Shown here in pieces: positions 1-8,100 of a stretch of 51,924 nt of DNA. The stretch is from assembly GCA_947503365.1 (NCBI GenBank), contig CANNDT010000024.1:1-51924 (forward strand). The letters are read 5' to 3'. The position numbers and the translations under genes were made by a program. The DNA comes from CANNDT01 sp945876205 (lineage in GTDB: Bacteria; Acidobacteriota; Vicinamibacteria; Vicinamibacterales; UBA2999). The notes beneath the pieces are model-generated. The model ran no database searches. It was not told the DNA's origin and was given only the letters and a program-made list of their open reading frames with translations. The stretch's first letter is position 1, and the number at the start of each line of letters is the position of its first letter.

Positions 1-81
1 CCGGACGGCGCCTTCCTTGAACTCGTCAGAGAACTGCCGGCGGGGGCGCCGGCCACTGCTGCTTCGGGACATGCGGGACAT
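1..81 (-). CDS. IS3-family transposase OrfA, N-terminal fragment (partial at window edge)
   Basis: Twenty-seven codons are visible, starting at ATG 81 (a second ATG follows at 72). After a basic leader the peptide reads RRQFSDEFKEGAVR, the characteristic opening of IS3/IS911-type OrfA proteins. These are helix-turn-helix DNA-binding subunits that, through programmed frameshifting with OrfB, make the active DDE transposase. The rest, including the helix-turn-helix, leucine zipper and OrfB, would lie to the left of the window. The reading frame differs from that of the interrupted hydrolase gene, which supports it being a separate inserted gene. Confidence 0.65.
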   Translation of the reverse strand, partial: MSRMSRSSSGRRPRRQFSDEFKEGAVR

Positions 82-128
82 CGTATCCACCTTTCGGAAC
101 GTGTCCACGAAAGCGGATCAAGCACACA
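1..128 (-). mobile_element. IS3-family element, terminal part (runs off the window)
   Basis: The minus strand carries the start of an IS3-type orfA (ATG at 81) that runs off position 1. Upstream of it is a short non-coding end beginning near 126-128 with TGTGCTTGATCC. It lies directly against the coding sequence of an SGNH hydrolase, whose homology stops at this junction. IS3-family ends typically begin with TG, and orfA typically starts within about 60-100 bp of the end, as here. The exact end and the target-site duplication cannot be fixed because the other end is outside the window. Confidence 0.6.
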
Positions 129-661
129 GAGGTGGCGACAACGTCAAGGTCGACCGGGTCGCTGTACACGACAGCCTGTGCCGGAATCGAAATGGTGGGT
201 CGGCCACTGAAGGTGAGCGGGCGGACCGATGCTGGCCGAATGGCGCTGTCCTTCTCGCGAAGCGCGACCGCGCCACCTCCGATCACCAGGGGCGCCGTTC
301 CGTGGGCATTGCTCAGGATCAGTCGGGCGCGCGAGCCCCCGACGCTCGTGTGAATGACTTGTCGAAGCGTCTGGTTCGTGAAGTGGACAAAGGGTGGCTG
401 CGCAAACGTCTGTCCGGGCGGCGGCGCGACCACCGGCGCTGCGGCGACCGGGCACTGGTTTGCCATGAAGGGCGGGAGCGCAGGTGCCGGCGGCGGCGGC
501 GCTTGTGGGCGACCAACCGCCGAGGTCGACCAGGTGCCCACCCACTTCTCACCTCCACCCTGTGCACGTACGGGCGAGCTTGAGAGAACAGCCGAGAGGG
601 CCAGGCAGGCGAGCGCGGCTGGCGCCCATCTGCGAGTCAGAACTGTCGTCCACGGTTTCAT
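126..661 (-). pseudogene. SGNH/GDSL-family hydrolase, 5' fragment interrupted by an IS element
   Basis: The ORF starts at ATG 661 with a signal peptide (residues 1-34, ending near VRAQ), then WVGTWSTSA, a hallmark of the exported SGNH/GDSL esterase family. It continues with RQVIHTSVGG and a jelly-roll-like segment up to DPVDLDV. Family members run to about 400 residues and carry the catalytic GDS block after this region. Here homology stops near codon 178 and the frame closes at 26-28 inside the IS end, leaving a 211-residue ORF without the catalytic serine. The product should be inactive. A proline-rich stretch at residues 54-82 separates the N-terminal strand from the rest. The family assignment is fairly confident; the substrate is unknown. 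Confidence 0.7.
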
Positions 662-1044
662 CGCTGTGCCTTTCCTTCGGGCCCGCTCGGGGCGAGGCGC
701 TCAGCCTGCCTCATTCGAGGCCGATGCCCATCGTGGGGTCCCAGCGCCACGAGTTTCGCATTAACGACGCGGGTAGCACGTGGCGAATTATGCATTACCT
801 GAAAGCAGACGCCGTGGTCATTCCTTTTTGAAGTGAAGCGAACTGTGCAACGGATCGGCCTTGAGGAGTGTGTAGTTGCGATCGGCGAGATCTCACTCAC
901 GTCGCGATGTCCGAGCCGTTCGTGGATCGTGCGCATGGACGGCCTCGCGCCCGGCGAGCTCGGTTCTGGCCCCGCTGACGCTTCAGGTGCTATAACAGTC
1001 AGTTGTCGGTTATCAGTTGTAGTTGTCAGTCCAGGAGGAAGTGC
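662..1044. other. Intergenic region of about 380 bp with a short tandem repeat
   Basis: No credible gene is visible; the ORFs here are short and look like chance frames. The 3' end (998-1030) consists of reiterated CAGTTGT/TTGTCAG units just upstream of the ribosome binding site of the next gene. That gene's promoter probably lies here, but I cannot point to a convincing -35/-10 pair. Confidence 0.5.
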
Positions 1045-1803
1045 ATGCGACTCTGGTTAGGGGTTTGTGGATTTGTGGTGGCGCTCGGCGTTGCGGCGAT
1101 GGCGGCCGATACGATTCCGGCCACCGGCGGCAACGTCGTGCTCACGCCGATGGGGCACGCCCACGTGCAGATTGAGTACGCCGGCAAGGTGATTCAGATC
1201 GATCCGACGGGCGCGAGCAACCTGGCGACCGCCAAGCCCGCCGACATCGTGCTCGTCACCGACGTGCACGGCGATCACATGGATCCGCCGAGCCTCGACA
1301 AGGTGAAGAAGGCGTCGACGATCTTCGTGGCGCCGAAGGCGCTCGAAGGCAAGTTCCCGGGCAAGACCGAGATCGTCGCCAATGGCGAGACCAAGACGGT
1401 CGACGGCATCAGCATCACCGGTGTCGGGTCGTACAACCTGACGCGCGGCCCGGCTGCCGGTCAGGTGTTTCACGACAAGGGCCGCGGCAACGGCTACGTC
1501 CTGACGCTCGGCGGCAAGCGCATCTACTTCGCGGGCGACACCGAGTGCGTCCCGGAGATCAAGGCGCTGACCAACATCGACGTCGCGTTCCTGCCGATGA
1601 ACCTGCCGTACACGATGACCCCCGACGAGGCCGCCGCCTGCGCGAAGGCGTTCAAGCCGAAGATCGTCTACGCCTACCACTACCGCGGGATGGGCGCGAC
1701 GCCGGAACAGAACCAGGCGGCGTTTGTCGCGGCGATGAAGGGCACGGCCGGCATCGAAGTGCGCACGCCGAACTTCTACGTGCCGGTGCCGAAGGCCGAG
1801 TAG
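1045..1803 (+). CDS. Exported metallo-beta-lactamase-fold hydrolase (UlaG-like)
   Basis: This is a 252-residue protein with a signal peptide (1-20, ending AMAAD) and a compact MBL fold. Visible elements are GHAHVQIEYAGKVIQIDP, the metal-binding loop TDVHGDHMD, YFAGDTE and the late histidine in AYHYRG. It resembles UlaG-like/beta-lactamase_2 proteins. The canonical HxHxDH loop normally starts with His but here reads DxHxDH, so the first site-1 ligand is an aspartate. ATG 1045 was chosen because AGGAGG lies 7 bp upstream at 1033-1038. A longer in-frame TTG start at 1003 runs through the repeat and would spoil the signal peptide. The gene stands alone and is followed by a terminator. The substrate is unknown. 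Confidence 0.8.
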   Translation: MRLWLGVCGFVVALGVAAMAADTIPATGGNVVLTPMGHAHVQIEYAGKVIQIDPTGASNLATAKPADIVLVTDVHGDHMDPPSLDKVKKASTIFVAPKALEGKFPGKTEIVANGETKTVDGISITGVGSYNLTRGPAAGQVFHDKGRGNGYVLTLGGKRIYFAGDTECVPEIKALTNIDVAFLPMNLPYTMTPDEAAACAKAFKPKIVYAYHYRGMGATPEQNQAAFVAAMKGTAGIEVRTPNFYVPVPKAE

Positions 1804-1823
1804 CGCGCACCCTTCAGGGTGCG
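1804..1823 (+). repeat. Short perfect hairpin after the MBL gene
   Basis: GCGCACCC and GGGTGCGC pair across a four-base TTCA loop immediately after the stop codon. There is no T-tract, so it is more likely an mRNA-end-stabilising structure acting with the terminator 40 bp further on. Confidence 0.5.
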
Positions 1824-1862
1824 CGGCGGGTCGTTCTCGGTTCGTAATTCGATAGTACGTGG

Positions 1863-1910
1863 GGCGGGTCCCGCCGTAGCGCGAAGCGCGAAGGCGGACC
1901 CGCCTTTTTT
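1863..1910 (+). terminator. Rho-independent terminator for the MBL-fold gene
   Basis: GGCGGGTCC (1863-1871) pairs with GGACCCGCC (1896-1904), followed by TTTTTT. The loop contains GTAGCGCGAAGCGCGAAGG, which has its own small palindrome and resembles a GC-rich repeat of the kind I associate with acidobacterial intergenic regions. The downstream convergent gene ends at 1929, so it may also serve weakly in the other direction. Confidence 0.75.
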
Positions 1911-1928
1911 ATGCCCGCCGAGGCCCGC

Positions 1929-2576
1929 CTACCTGACGACACCGCGCCGCACGGCATAGAGCACGATCTCGGCGGCGCTGTGCAGATCGAGCTTTTCCAT
2001 GATGTGCGCGCGGTGCGTTTCGACGGTGCTCGGGCTGATGAACAGGATCTCGGCGATCTCCTTGTTGGCCTTGCCTTCGGCGATCAACTGGAAGATCTCG
2101 CGCTCGCGGCTCGAGAGCGACTCGTAGCGATCGACGGCGGTCTCGCCGCGCTGCCGGACGTAGTCATCCAGCATCAGCCGGGCGATGGGCGGGCTGAAAA
2201 AGGCCTTTCCTTGCGAGACGGCGCTCACCGCCTGCAGCAGGTCGACGTCGGCCGAATCCTTCAACAGGTATCCCGTGGCGCCCGCCTTCAGGATCTGCGT
2301 CACGTAGGCCTCGTCGGAGTGCATGCTCAGGACCAGGATCCTCACGGTCGGGACCTTCTTCGTGATCTGCCTGGTCGCTTCGATGCCGTTCAACAGCGGC
2401 ATCGCGACGTCGATGACCGCCACGTCCGGCTTGTGCTGTTCGGCGAGGCGCACGGCTTCGCGCCCGTCGCCGGCCTCGGCCACGACTTGCCAGTCGGGAC
2501 GCTCTTCGAGCACTTTGCGTAGGCCCTGGCGCACGACCGTGTGGTCATCGGCCAGGAGGATGCGGAGGATGGCCAT
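1929..2576 (-). CDS. NarL/FixJ-family response regulator
   Basis: The 215-residue protein has a receiver domain (residues 4-120) with acidic pair D10/D11, phospho-acceptor D56 in VIDVAMP, the switch serine in VLSMHS and the lysine in YLLKDS. A LuxR-type helix-turn-helix follows (LSSREREIFQLIAEG, then NKEIAEILFISPSTVETH). ATG 2576 was chosen over longer frames because it begins directly with the receiver strand. It lies 2 bp after the histidine kinase stop codon, so the pair is translationally coupled and almost certainly cognate. NarL-type regulators usually bind inverted repeats, so it is not the obvious reader of the 11-bp direct repeats described elsewhere in the window. The stimulus is unknown. 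Confidence 0.92.
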   Translation of the reverse strand: MAILRILLADDHTVVRQGLRKVLEERPDWQVVAEAGDGREAVRLAEQHKPDVAVIDVAMPLLNGIEATRQITKKVPTVRILVLSMHSDEAYVTQILKAGATGYLLKDSADVDLLQAVSAVSQGKAFFSPPIARLMLDDYVRQRGETAVDRYESLSSREREIFQLIAEGKANKEIAEILFISPSTVETHRAHIMEKLDLHSAAEIVLYAVRRGVVR

Positions 2577-2578
2577 GG

Positions 2579-3946
2579 CTAGCCCGCCCGTCTCGTCGCC
2601 TGGTCGTCGGCGACATGAACCGGCGCCTGCGACGGCAGCGTGACGGCGATATGCGTGCCGCCGCCAGCCCGGGTGGTGACGACGAACGTGCCGCCGAGCG
2701 CCTGCGCTCGCTCGCGCATCCCGATCAGGCCGAGGCCGCGCGACGCCGGTTGCGTCTGCGCGGCGAACCCGTGACCGTTGTCTTCGATCACCAGTTGAAG
2801 CCGGTCGTGGCCGGCGCTCAGCGACACCGTGCACGCCGTCGCGCCGCTGTGCTGCGCCACGTTGCTCAATGCTTCCTGGACGATGCGGTAGACGCAGACT
2901 TCGACGGGTGGTGTCAGGCGATCGTCGATGGTTTCCGCGAGCTGGGCGCGAATCCCCGTGCGCTGAGAGAAGCTGCGCAGGTAGGCGGTGAGCGTCGCGG
3001 GCAGGCCGAAGTCGTCGAGCATCGACGGGTGCAGGAGCTGCGACAGGTCGCGGACGCTGCGGAGCGTCGTTTCGGCGATCTCGCGCGCTTCGTTCAGCGC
3101 GTCGGTCCCTCGCGGATCGATCTGGCCGCGCAGCGCGATCCCGATGTCCATCTTCACCGCCGTCAGCGCCTGGCCGACTTCGTCGTGGAGCTCGCGAGCG
3201 AGGGTGCGGCGCTCTTCCTCCTGTGCGCCCACGAGGCGAGCCGACAGCCGCTCCAGATCCTCGCGGTTGCGCTGTTCCGCACCGCGCTGGCGCTCGATCT
3301 GGCCCTGGAGCCTGTTGACGTGACGGGAGGCGACGATCGCGACGGCCAGCGCGAGGATGAGCGTGACCGCCCCCATCGAGACGAGGCGTGTCAGGGCCTG
3401 GCGGTAGAGGTCATCCGCCTCGAGCTGATGACGCTGGTTGGAGACGTTCTGCAGCGCCGTGAGCTGATCGACGATCGACAGGACCGTCTCGCGCCGTGGC
3501 ACGACGCGGCTGCGCAGGAACGACGCCGCCTGCGCCGGGCTGCGCGCCTCATCGGTGAACGCGACTTCGCGCGAGGCCCAGTAGTCGTCCAGCTCCATCT
3601 GCAGCCGTGCCCAGTGCACCCGCTCGTCAGCCGAGGCGACCTCCGGCACGTAGCTCCGGAGCATCTGCTCGACCTCGTTGCGCAGCCGTGTCTGCTCGCG
3701 GCGATAGTAGTCGCGGCGGGGCGATTCGCCGTCGATGATGGCGTCGCGGAGATAGATCGATCCGAGCAGCACGTTGGTACGCACTGTGGCGAGCGTCTGC
3801 TCCCCGCGCTCGTACGAGTCGTGCACGCTGGAGAGACTCTGCTCCATCTGCTGGATGCTCAGGAAGAGTTGATAGCCCCAGAGCAGCCACAGGCCGAAGA
3901 CCACGGCGAAGCCGGCGCCGAGCGCCGCCAGGACGCTCGATTTCAT
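2579..3946 (-). CDS. Membrane histidine kinase of the HisKA_3 (NarX/DegS-like) type
   Basis: This is a 455-residue sensor kinase. A transmembrane helix at residues 5-28 and another at about 189-207 bracket a largely helical periplasmic domain of about 160 residues. A short cytoplasmic coil leads into the HisKA_3 box, EEERRTLARELHDEVGQAL, with phospho-acceptor H254. The ATPase domain has IEDNGHGF and GLGLIGMRERAQALGG. HisKA_3 kinases pair with NarL-type regulators, matching the next gene. The start at 3946 overlaps the stop of the upstream phosphatase-like gene in an ATGA, and 12 codons further upstream (3982) is an alternative with less support. The signal sensed cannot be read from the sequence, although the helical sensor resembles four-helix-bundle chemosensors. 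Confidence 0.92.
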   Translation of the reverse strand: MKSSVLAALGAGFAVVFGLWLLWGYQLFLSIQQMEQSLSSVHDSYERGEQTLATVRTNVLLGSIYLRDAIIDGESPRRDYYRREQTRLRNEVEQMLRSYVPEVASADERVHWARLQMELDDYWASREVAFTDEARSPAQAASFLRSRVVPRRETVLSIVDQLTALQNVSNQRHQLEADDLYRQALTRLVSMGAVTLILALAVAIVASRHVNRLQGQIERQRGAEQRNREDLERLSARLVGAQEEERRTLARELHDEVGQALTAVKMDIGIALRGQIDPRGTDALNEAREIAETTLRSVRDLSQLLHPSMLDDFGLPATLTAYLRSFSQRTGIRAQLAETIDDRLTPPVEVCVYRIVQEALSNVAQHSGATACTVSLSAGHDRLQLVIEDNGHGFAAQTQPASRGLGLIGMRERAQALGGTFVVTTRAGGGTHIAVTLPSQAPVHVADDQATRRAG

Positions 3947-4422
3947 GATGAGGACATGGATCCGAGTATCGCCTCCGACCATCCGGACGGTCCGGAGGAC
4001 AGTGTCACGAACGCGTGTGGAAACATTCTCACGAGACCAGACTGGTCAACCTCGTCGTTGCGCACGATGATCGGCACGTCGACCTCGCCCATCAGGAATC
4101 GGTCGGCCCAATCATCGCCCAGCCCGATCAAGATGACCATATCGTCCCACGATCGGTAAAGCGACCTCAGCAGCCGGACCGCCCGGGCCTGCGATTCGCA
4201 CGACCCGAGCTCGATCACCTCCCACGTGCGCCCGCGGGGTCGCGGGATCTCGGGGCTGGAGAAATAGCCGGTCGGGATGTGGATGTCGGCACTCCCCTCG
4301 CAGATGAAGGGATGCGTCAATTCGAAAGCGTCCTGCAGCGCGATCAGCTCGCCGGCAGGGCCGGCCGACGTCAGCACCACCGGCACGCCAGGCGGCTCTA
4401 ACGCAAGAGTGGTTGGCGACAT
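3943..4422 (-). CDS. Degenerate mannosyl-3-phosphoglycerate phosphatase-like HAD protein
   Basis: The 159-residue protein keeps pieces of the HAD-IIB MPGP family. HPFICEGSADIHIPTGYF matches the family's PFIVENG...P.GYF segment, and LLRSLYRSWDD...IGLGDDWADRFLMGEVDVPIIVRN matches motif IV (GDSxND) and its surroundings. GPSGWSEAI matches the family tail. The catalytic start, which should be a DxDGT loop, is replaced by LTSAGPAGE, and the cap domain is absent (family members are about 250-270 residues). It is therefore probably not a phosphatase. It is the first gene of a unit with the kinase and regulator, overlapping the kinase start by 4 bp, and might act as an input or scaffold. ATG 4422 is supported by AAGGAG 8 bp upstream. 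Confidence 0.6.
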   Translation of the reverse strand: MSPTTLALEPPGVPVVLTSAGPAGELIALQDAFELTHPFICEGSADIHIPTGYFSSPEIPRPRGRTWEVIELGSCESQARAVRLLRSLYRSWDDMVILIGLGDDWADRFLMGEVDVPIIVRNDEVDQSGLVRMFPHAFVTLSSGPSGWSEAILGSMSSS

Positions 4423-4423
4423 C

Positions 4424-4440
4424 GGCAGCTCCTTGCTGCC
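4424..4440 (-). promoter_or_regulatory. Hairpin presenting the Shine-Dalgarno of the phosphatase-like gene
   Basis: On the minus strand GGCAGC and GCTGCC pair across an AAGGA loop directly upstream of ATG 4422. The ribosome binding site sits in the loop and the first stem base, so folding could tune translation of the whole three-gene unit. The stem is only 6 bp and could be coincidental. Confidence 0.35.
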
Positions 4441-4513
4441 GATGATCGCCCTTGGGCGCTGTCCACGACTATCCCCCCGGGACGGTATTTCGCGGCACGG
4501 GTAAGCCGGCGGT

Positions 4514-4551
4514 CTGACGAACACGTCAGAAATCCGTCAGAAGAACTTCAG
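4514..4551 (+). promoter_or_regulatory. Direct-repeat regulatory element, site E (cytochrome promoter)
   Basis: Three half-sites share an 11-bp period: GTCAG (4525-4529), GTCAG (4536-4540) and TTCAG (4547-4551). They are preceded by an inverted CTGACG at 4514, so CTGACG-N4-CGTCAG is a perfect palindrome. A plausible -10 hexamer, CATAGT, lies at 4573-4578, 21 bp after the last half-site. This geometry recurs at four other sites in the window. The divergent phosphatase-kinase unit could share it. Confidence 0.55.
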
Positions 4552-4600
4552 TTGTCGAGGCGGGGGCCATCACATAGTCTGCACGGTGGAGATACGCCGA

Positions 4601-5191
4601 ATGCGACGATTTGCGACATGCTTCTCAATCGGTCTGACCATTTTTGTTGTGGCGCTCGTCGCGGCTTGCAGGACTGCGCCGCCGCCGCCGCCCCCTGCTC
4701 CTGAATTCCAGCCCATCTCACCGATCGTGGACGTCATGGAGTTCATGATCGAACCGAGCGCCGACGTGCTCTGGGAGTCGGTCGCCACCATCGTCAACGA
4801 AAAGGGGATCGAGGATCGCCGGCCCCGCACCGACGAGGAATGGACGGTGGTCAAGCGCAGTGCGGTGACGCTGGTCGAGGCGACCAACCTGCTGCTGATC
4901 GACCGTCCCGCCGCACACCCTGGCACCAAGTCCGAAAACCCCAATATCGAGCTGGAGCCGGAGCAGATCGACAAGCTGCTCGCGGACGATCCCGCGTCGT
5001 GGAAGAAGTACGTGAAGGCGCTCTACGACGCGACGGTGCCGGCGCTGACCGCGATCAACAACAAGGACGCCGAGGCACTGCTCACTTCAGGCGAGGGCAT
5101 CGACACCGCGTGCGAGAACTGCCACCTGCACTACTGGTATCCGCCAAACAAGGCGCCGGACGCGGCGCCAAGCCCGCGCAAGTCGGAGTAG
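4601..5191 (+). CDS. Monoheme c-type cytochrome lipoprotein
   Basis: The 196-residue protein starts with a lipoprotein signal (VVALVAAC, lipid-accepting cysteine about residue 24), then a proline run and a predominantly helical domain. Near the C-terminus is one CENCH haem c attachment motif followed by LHYWYPP. It is paralogous to the gene at 48865: both have TDEEWxVV, an A-L-V/A-E-A/S-x-N helix and CxNCH close to the end. The family is likely a helical class II-like cytochrome anchored in the envelope for electron transfer. ATG 4601 has GGAG 9 bp upstream; a GTG 15 bp earlier is possible. The gene stops 2 bp from the convergent chelatase gene. A direct-repeat regulatory site lies about 50 bp upstream. 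Confidence 0.75.
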   Translation: MRRFATCFSIGLTIFVVALVAACRTAPPPPPPAPEFQPISPIVDVMEFMIEPSADVLWESVATIVNEKGIEDRRPRTDEEWTVVKRSAVTLVEATNLLLIDRPAAHPGTKSENPNIELEPEQIDKLLADDPASWKKYVKALYDATVPALTAINNKDAEALLTSGEGIDTACENCHLHYWYPPNKAPDAAPSPRKSE

Positions 5192-5193
5192 AA

Positions 5194-8100
5194 CTAGAAC
5201 GCGTAGCGCTTGCGGCGCTCGAGGAGAATCCCGGCCGCAACAGCAAGGAATATCGCCACGTAGGGCCAGGGGGTGACAGGCGCTGTCGCCCCCGCAACCT
5301 GCCGTTCCTGCTCCTCGAGCCGGAATCCGGTGACGTCGGCCGGTGCCGCAGGTGGAGCGACGGCCGGCGCGGGTGCCGCTGGCGGTTGTGTATTGGCCGC
5401 TCGGACGCCCGCGACGAGCGCAGCGGGCGAGGATGCGAAGTCTTCCGGCGTCCAGCCCGTCGCGCGCGCAATGCGCTGACCGAACCGCTGCAGCTGATCC
5501 CTTCCGAGCCCGGGTACGTTCACCGCCTGTTCCCCGACGTACTGGTTGACCGCGATGTTGCCGCATGTATTGGCGATGCAGCTCACGCCGAAACGCGCCA
5601 CCGAATCGACATACATACGAACCAGGTTGGCGCGATCGCCGTCGGAAAATTTGTAGCTTCCCTGGCGGTCCACTTCGAGCATCCTCGCAAGGATCGACTG
5701 CTGCGCGTGGGGGTTGTTGGCCTTGAAGAATTCGTCCATCCCGAGACCATGCCTGTCAGCCACGAGCACGTCGTAGCTGTTCTGCCAGAACGTGCCATCC
5801 ATCTGCTCGGCGCTTGTCGCCTGGAAGCCGTAGAGATGCTCCATCGACTTGGCCATTTCGCGTGCGCCGCCGTATCCCGAGCGTTGCATCTCGGTCAGCC
5901 ATTTCGCGTTCCAGTTGCGGGTATTGAGCTCCGAGGCCAGCCAGCCCTTGAGGTCTGTCATCGACTCCGCGCCCGCCTTGCGGAGGTTGTGGATATACAT
6001 GTCGGGCGCGACCCGGTTCACAGTCTTGCTGGCCACGCTCAGGCCGCCGAAGTACTGATAGACGTCGTCGTTGTCGACCGCCCCGTACAGGCTGCTCGTG
6101 CGGCTGAACACGACCGCCTGATTGCCCTTGAGATGGCTGGCCAGGCCTCCGGTCGCCGAGCCACCCCACACCTCGGACGAAAACGCGTAGTTGGTGTAAT
6201 GCATGAACAAGTTGCCGACATCGTCTGTGCGGCCGTCGGCGTCCTTGCTCTGCTCGACCAGTTGCTGAACCCCGACGCCGTAGGCTCCGGGCTTGTTGCC
6301 GAAGACGCGGGCCCGCGCGATCTGCGACGCCACATCCTCGGCGACGCCTCCGCCCCGAAGAGCGGCGGCGACTTCACGATCGTGGCGGCTGATGGCGTTG
6401 TCGCCGGCTGAAGCCGCCAGGCGTGCCGCCCGATCCAGCAGCAGCACCTTTTCCGGCAATCCGTCGCGATAGATGCCGGAGATCGTAAAGATCACATCGA
6501 CACGCGGCCGGCCGAGCTCGCCGTCGGGAATGAGCCGCAGATCGTCGACGATGCCGCGTGCGTTCCAGATCGGCTCGACGCCCATGAGCGCGAGCGCCAT
6601 CGACTCGAGCGCGCCCTGATGACGCAGCGTCTCGCCCGACCACAGGACCTGCGAGATCTTGTCCGGATAGGACTTGTGCTGTTTCCGATAGGTGGCGATG
6701 AACTCGTCGGCCATCTTGCGGCCGACCGTCCACGCCGCCTTCGTCGGAATCAACGCGCTGTCCGACGCATGCTCGTTGCGGCCTGTGGGCAGGCTCGCGG
6801 GCACCTGCAAGGGATTGCCGAATGGCGCGGTGGGAAGATAGCGCCCCGTAAGGACGGCGATGAGACCGTCCAGTTCCATGGCGGGGGACGAACGCACGTT
6901 GGCGACCCAGTCGCGGCCCTCTTCGAGCGCCTTTGCGATCTTCTCGCGGAGCTCGGGCGGGTAACTTCGTGGGATCTCTGGAGTGCGGCCGTCGAACACC
7001 GCATCCGCCCACGCCTGCAGGTCGGCGTCGACGACCGAGGCTTCGCTTTCATCGAAGCCGTATCTGAAAAACGCGGCCAGGCCCTCGCGCTGGTTCTGTT
7101 CCGACGGAGCCTCGCCGACGGTGTGGAGTCCCAACGGAACAGTGTTGTTCTCCGTGTCGTGTAAGAAGCCGTGCACGCGCTCCTCGACCTCGTCCCAGGA
7201 CGCGACGTCGAGGTTGAACCCCATTTGGGCGTCGAGCTTGAGTCGCCGGATCTCGTTCAGGGCGGTGTCATGGTAGACCTGCGCCAGCTCCGCGGACGTC
7301 CCTTCTGTCTTGTCCAGATTGTCGAGGGCGTCACGCAGGGCCTGAAACTCCGGGAGCCTCCCGCCGTTGACGATCATCGGCGTCAGGTGGCTGATGATCA
7401 CCGCCGAGCCGCGGCGCTTCGCCTGAATCGCCTCGGCGTCGCCATCGACGATGTAGTAGTACGGATTCGGGAGGTCGCCGAGCAGCACTTCCGACGTGTC
7501 CCACCCGGCCTGCGCAGTCTGCTTGCCCGGAAGCCACTCGAGCGTTCCATGACGCCCGACATGCACGATCGCGTTGGCTTTGAATTGATGCCGGTACCAG
7601 AGATAGGCGGCGACGTACTGGTGCGGCACCGGGGTGACCGTATCGTGGGCGGTGTCGGTGTACTCCTCGAAGCTCGCTCGCAGCGGCTGTGGCCCCAGGA
7701 AGATGTTGCCGAACCGCACGCCGGGCACGACGAAGTAGCGCTCGCCGTCTTTCGTCACGGTCATGAGCGTGGACGCCTCGGGCCGGCCCCAGCGTGCAGT
7801 CGTGGTGTCGCGGAACCGCTTCGGCAGCTGCGCAAACCACGCCTTGTATTGCGCCATCGACACCAGCGTGACGGCGCCGCGATCGACCATGTCCTGCAGC
7901 TCGCCGGGTGCCCAGAGCTCCATGTTGCGACCGTTGCTCTCCAGCAGCTCCGTGAGCCGGCGCTCGTCAGGAAGGAAGGTGCCGGTCGCGTAGCCCTCCT
8001 GCTGCAGGCGCCGCAGGATGTTGATCAGCGTGGGATACACAGCCAGGTAGTCCGCGCCGATGTTTCCCTTTCCCGGCGGATGGTTGTAGTAAATCAACGC

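Noticed and set aside
998..1030. CAGTTGT reiterations as a possible operator or CRISPR-like repeat
   Set aside because: Units are short, irregular and without spacers; it looks like a simple-sequence tract of unknown meaning.
2615..4159. A 514-codon plus-strand frame antisense to the histidine kinase
   Set aside because: It is Arg/Asp/Val-rich with no recognisable domain and lies opposite a clear kinase; this is the usual GC-rich antisense artefact.
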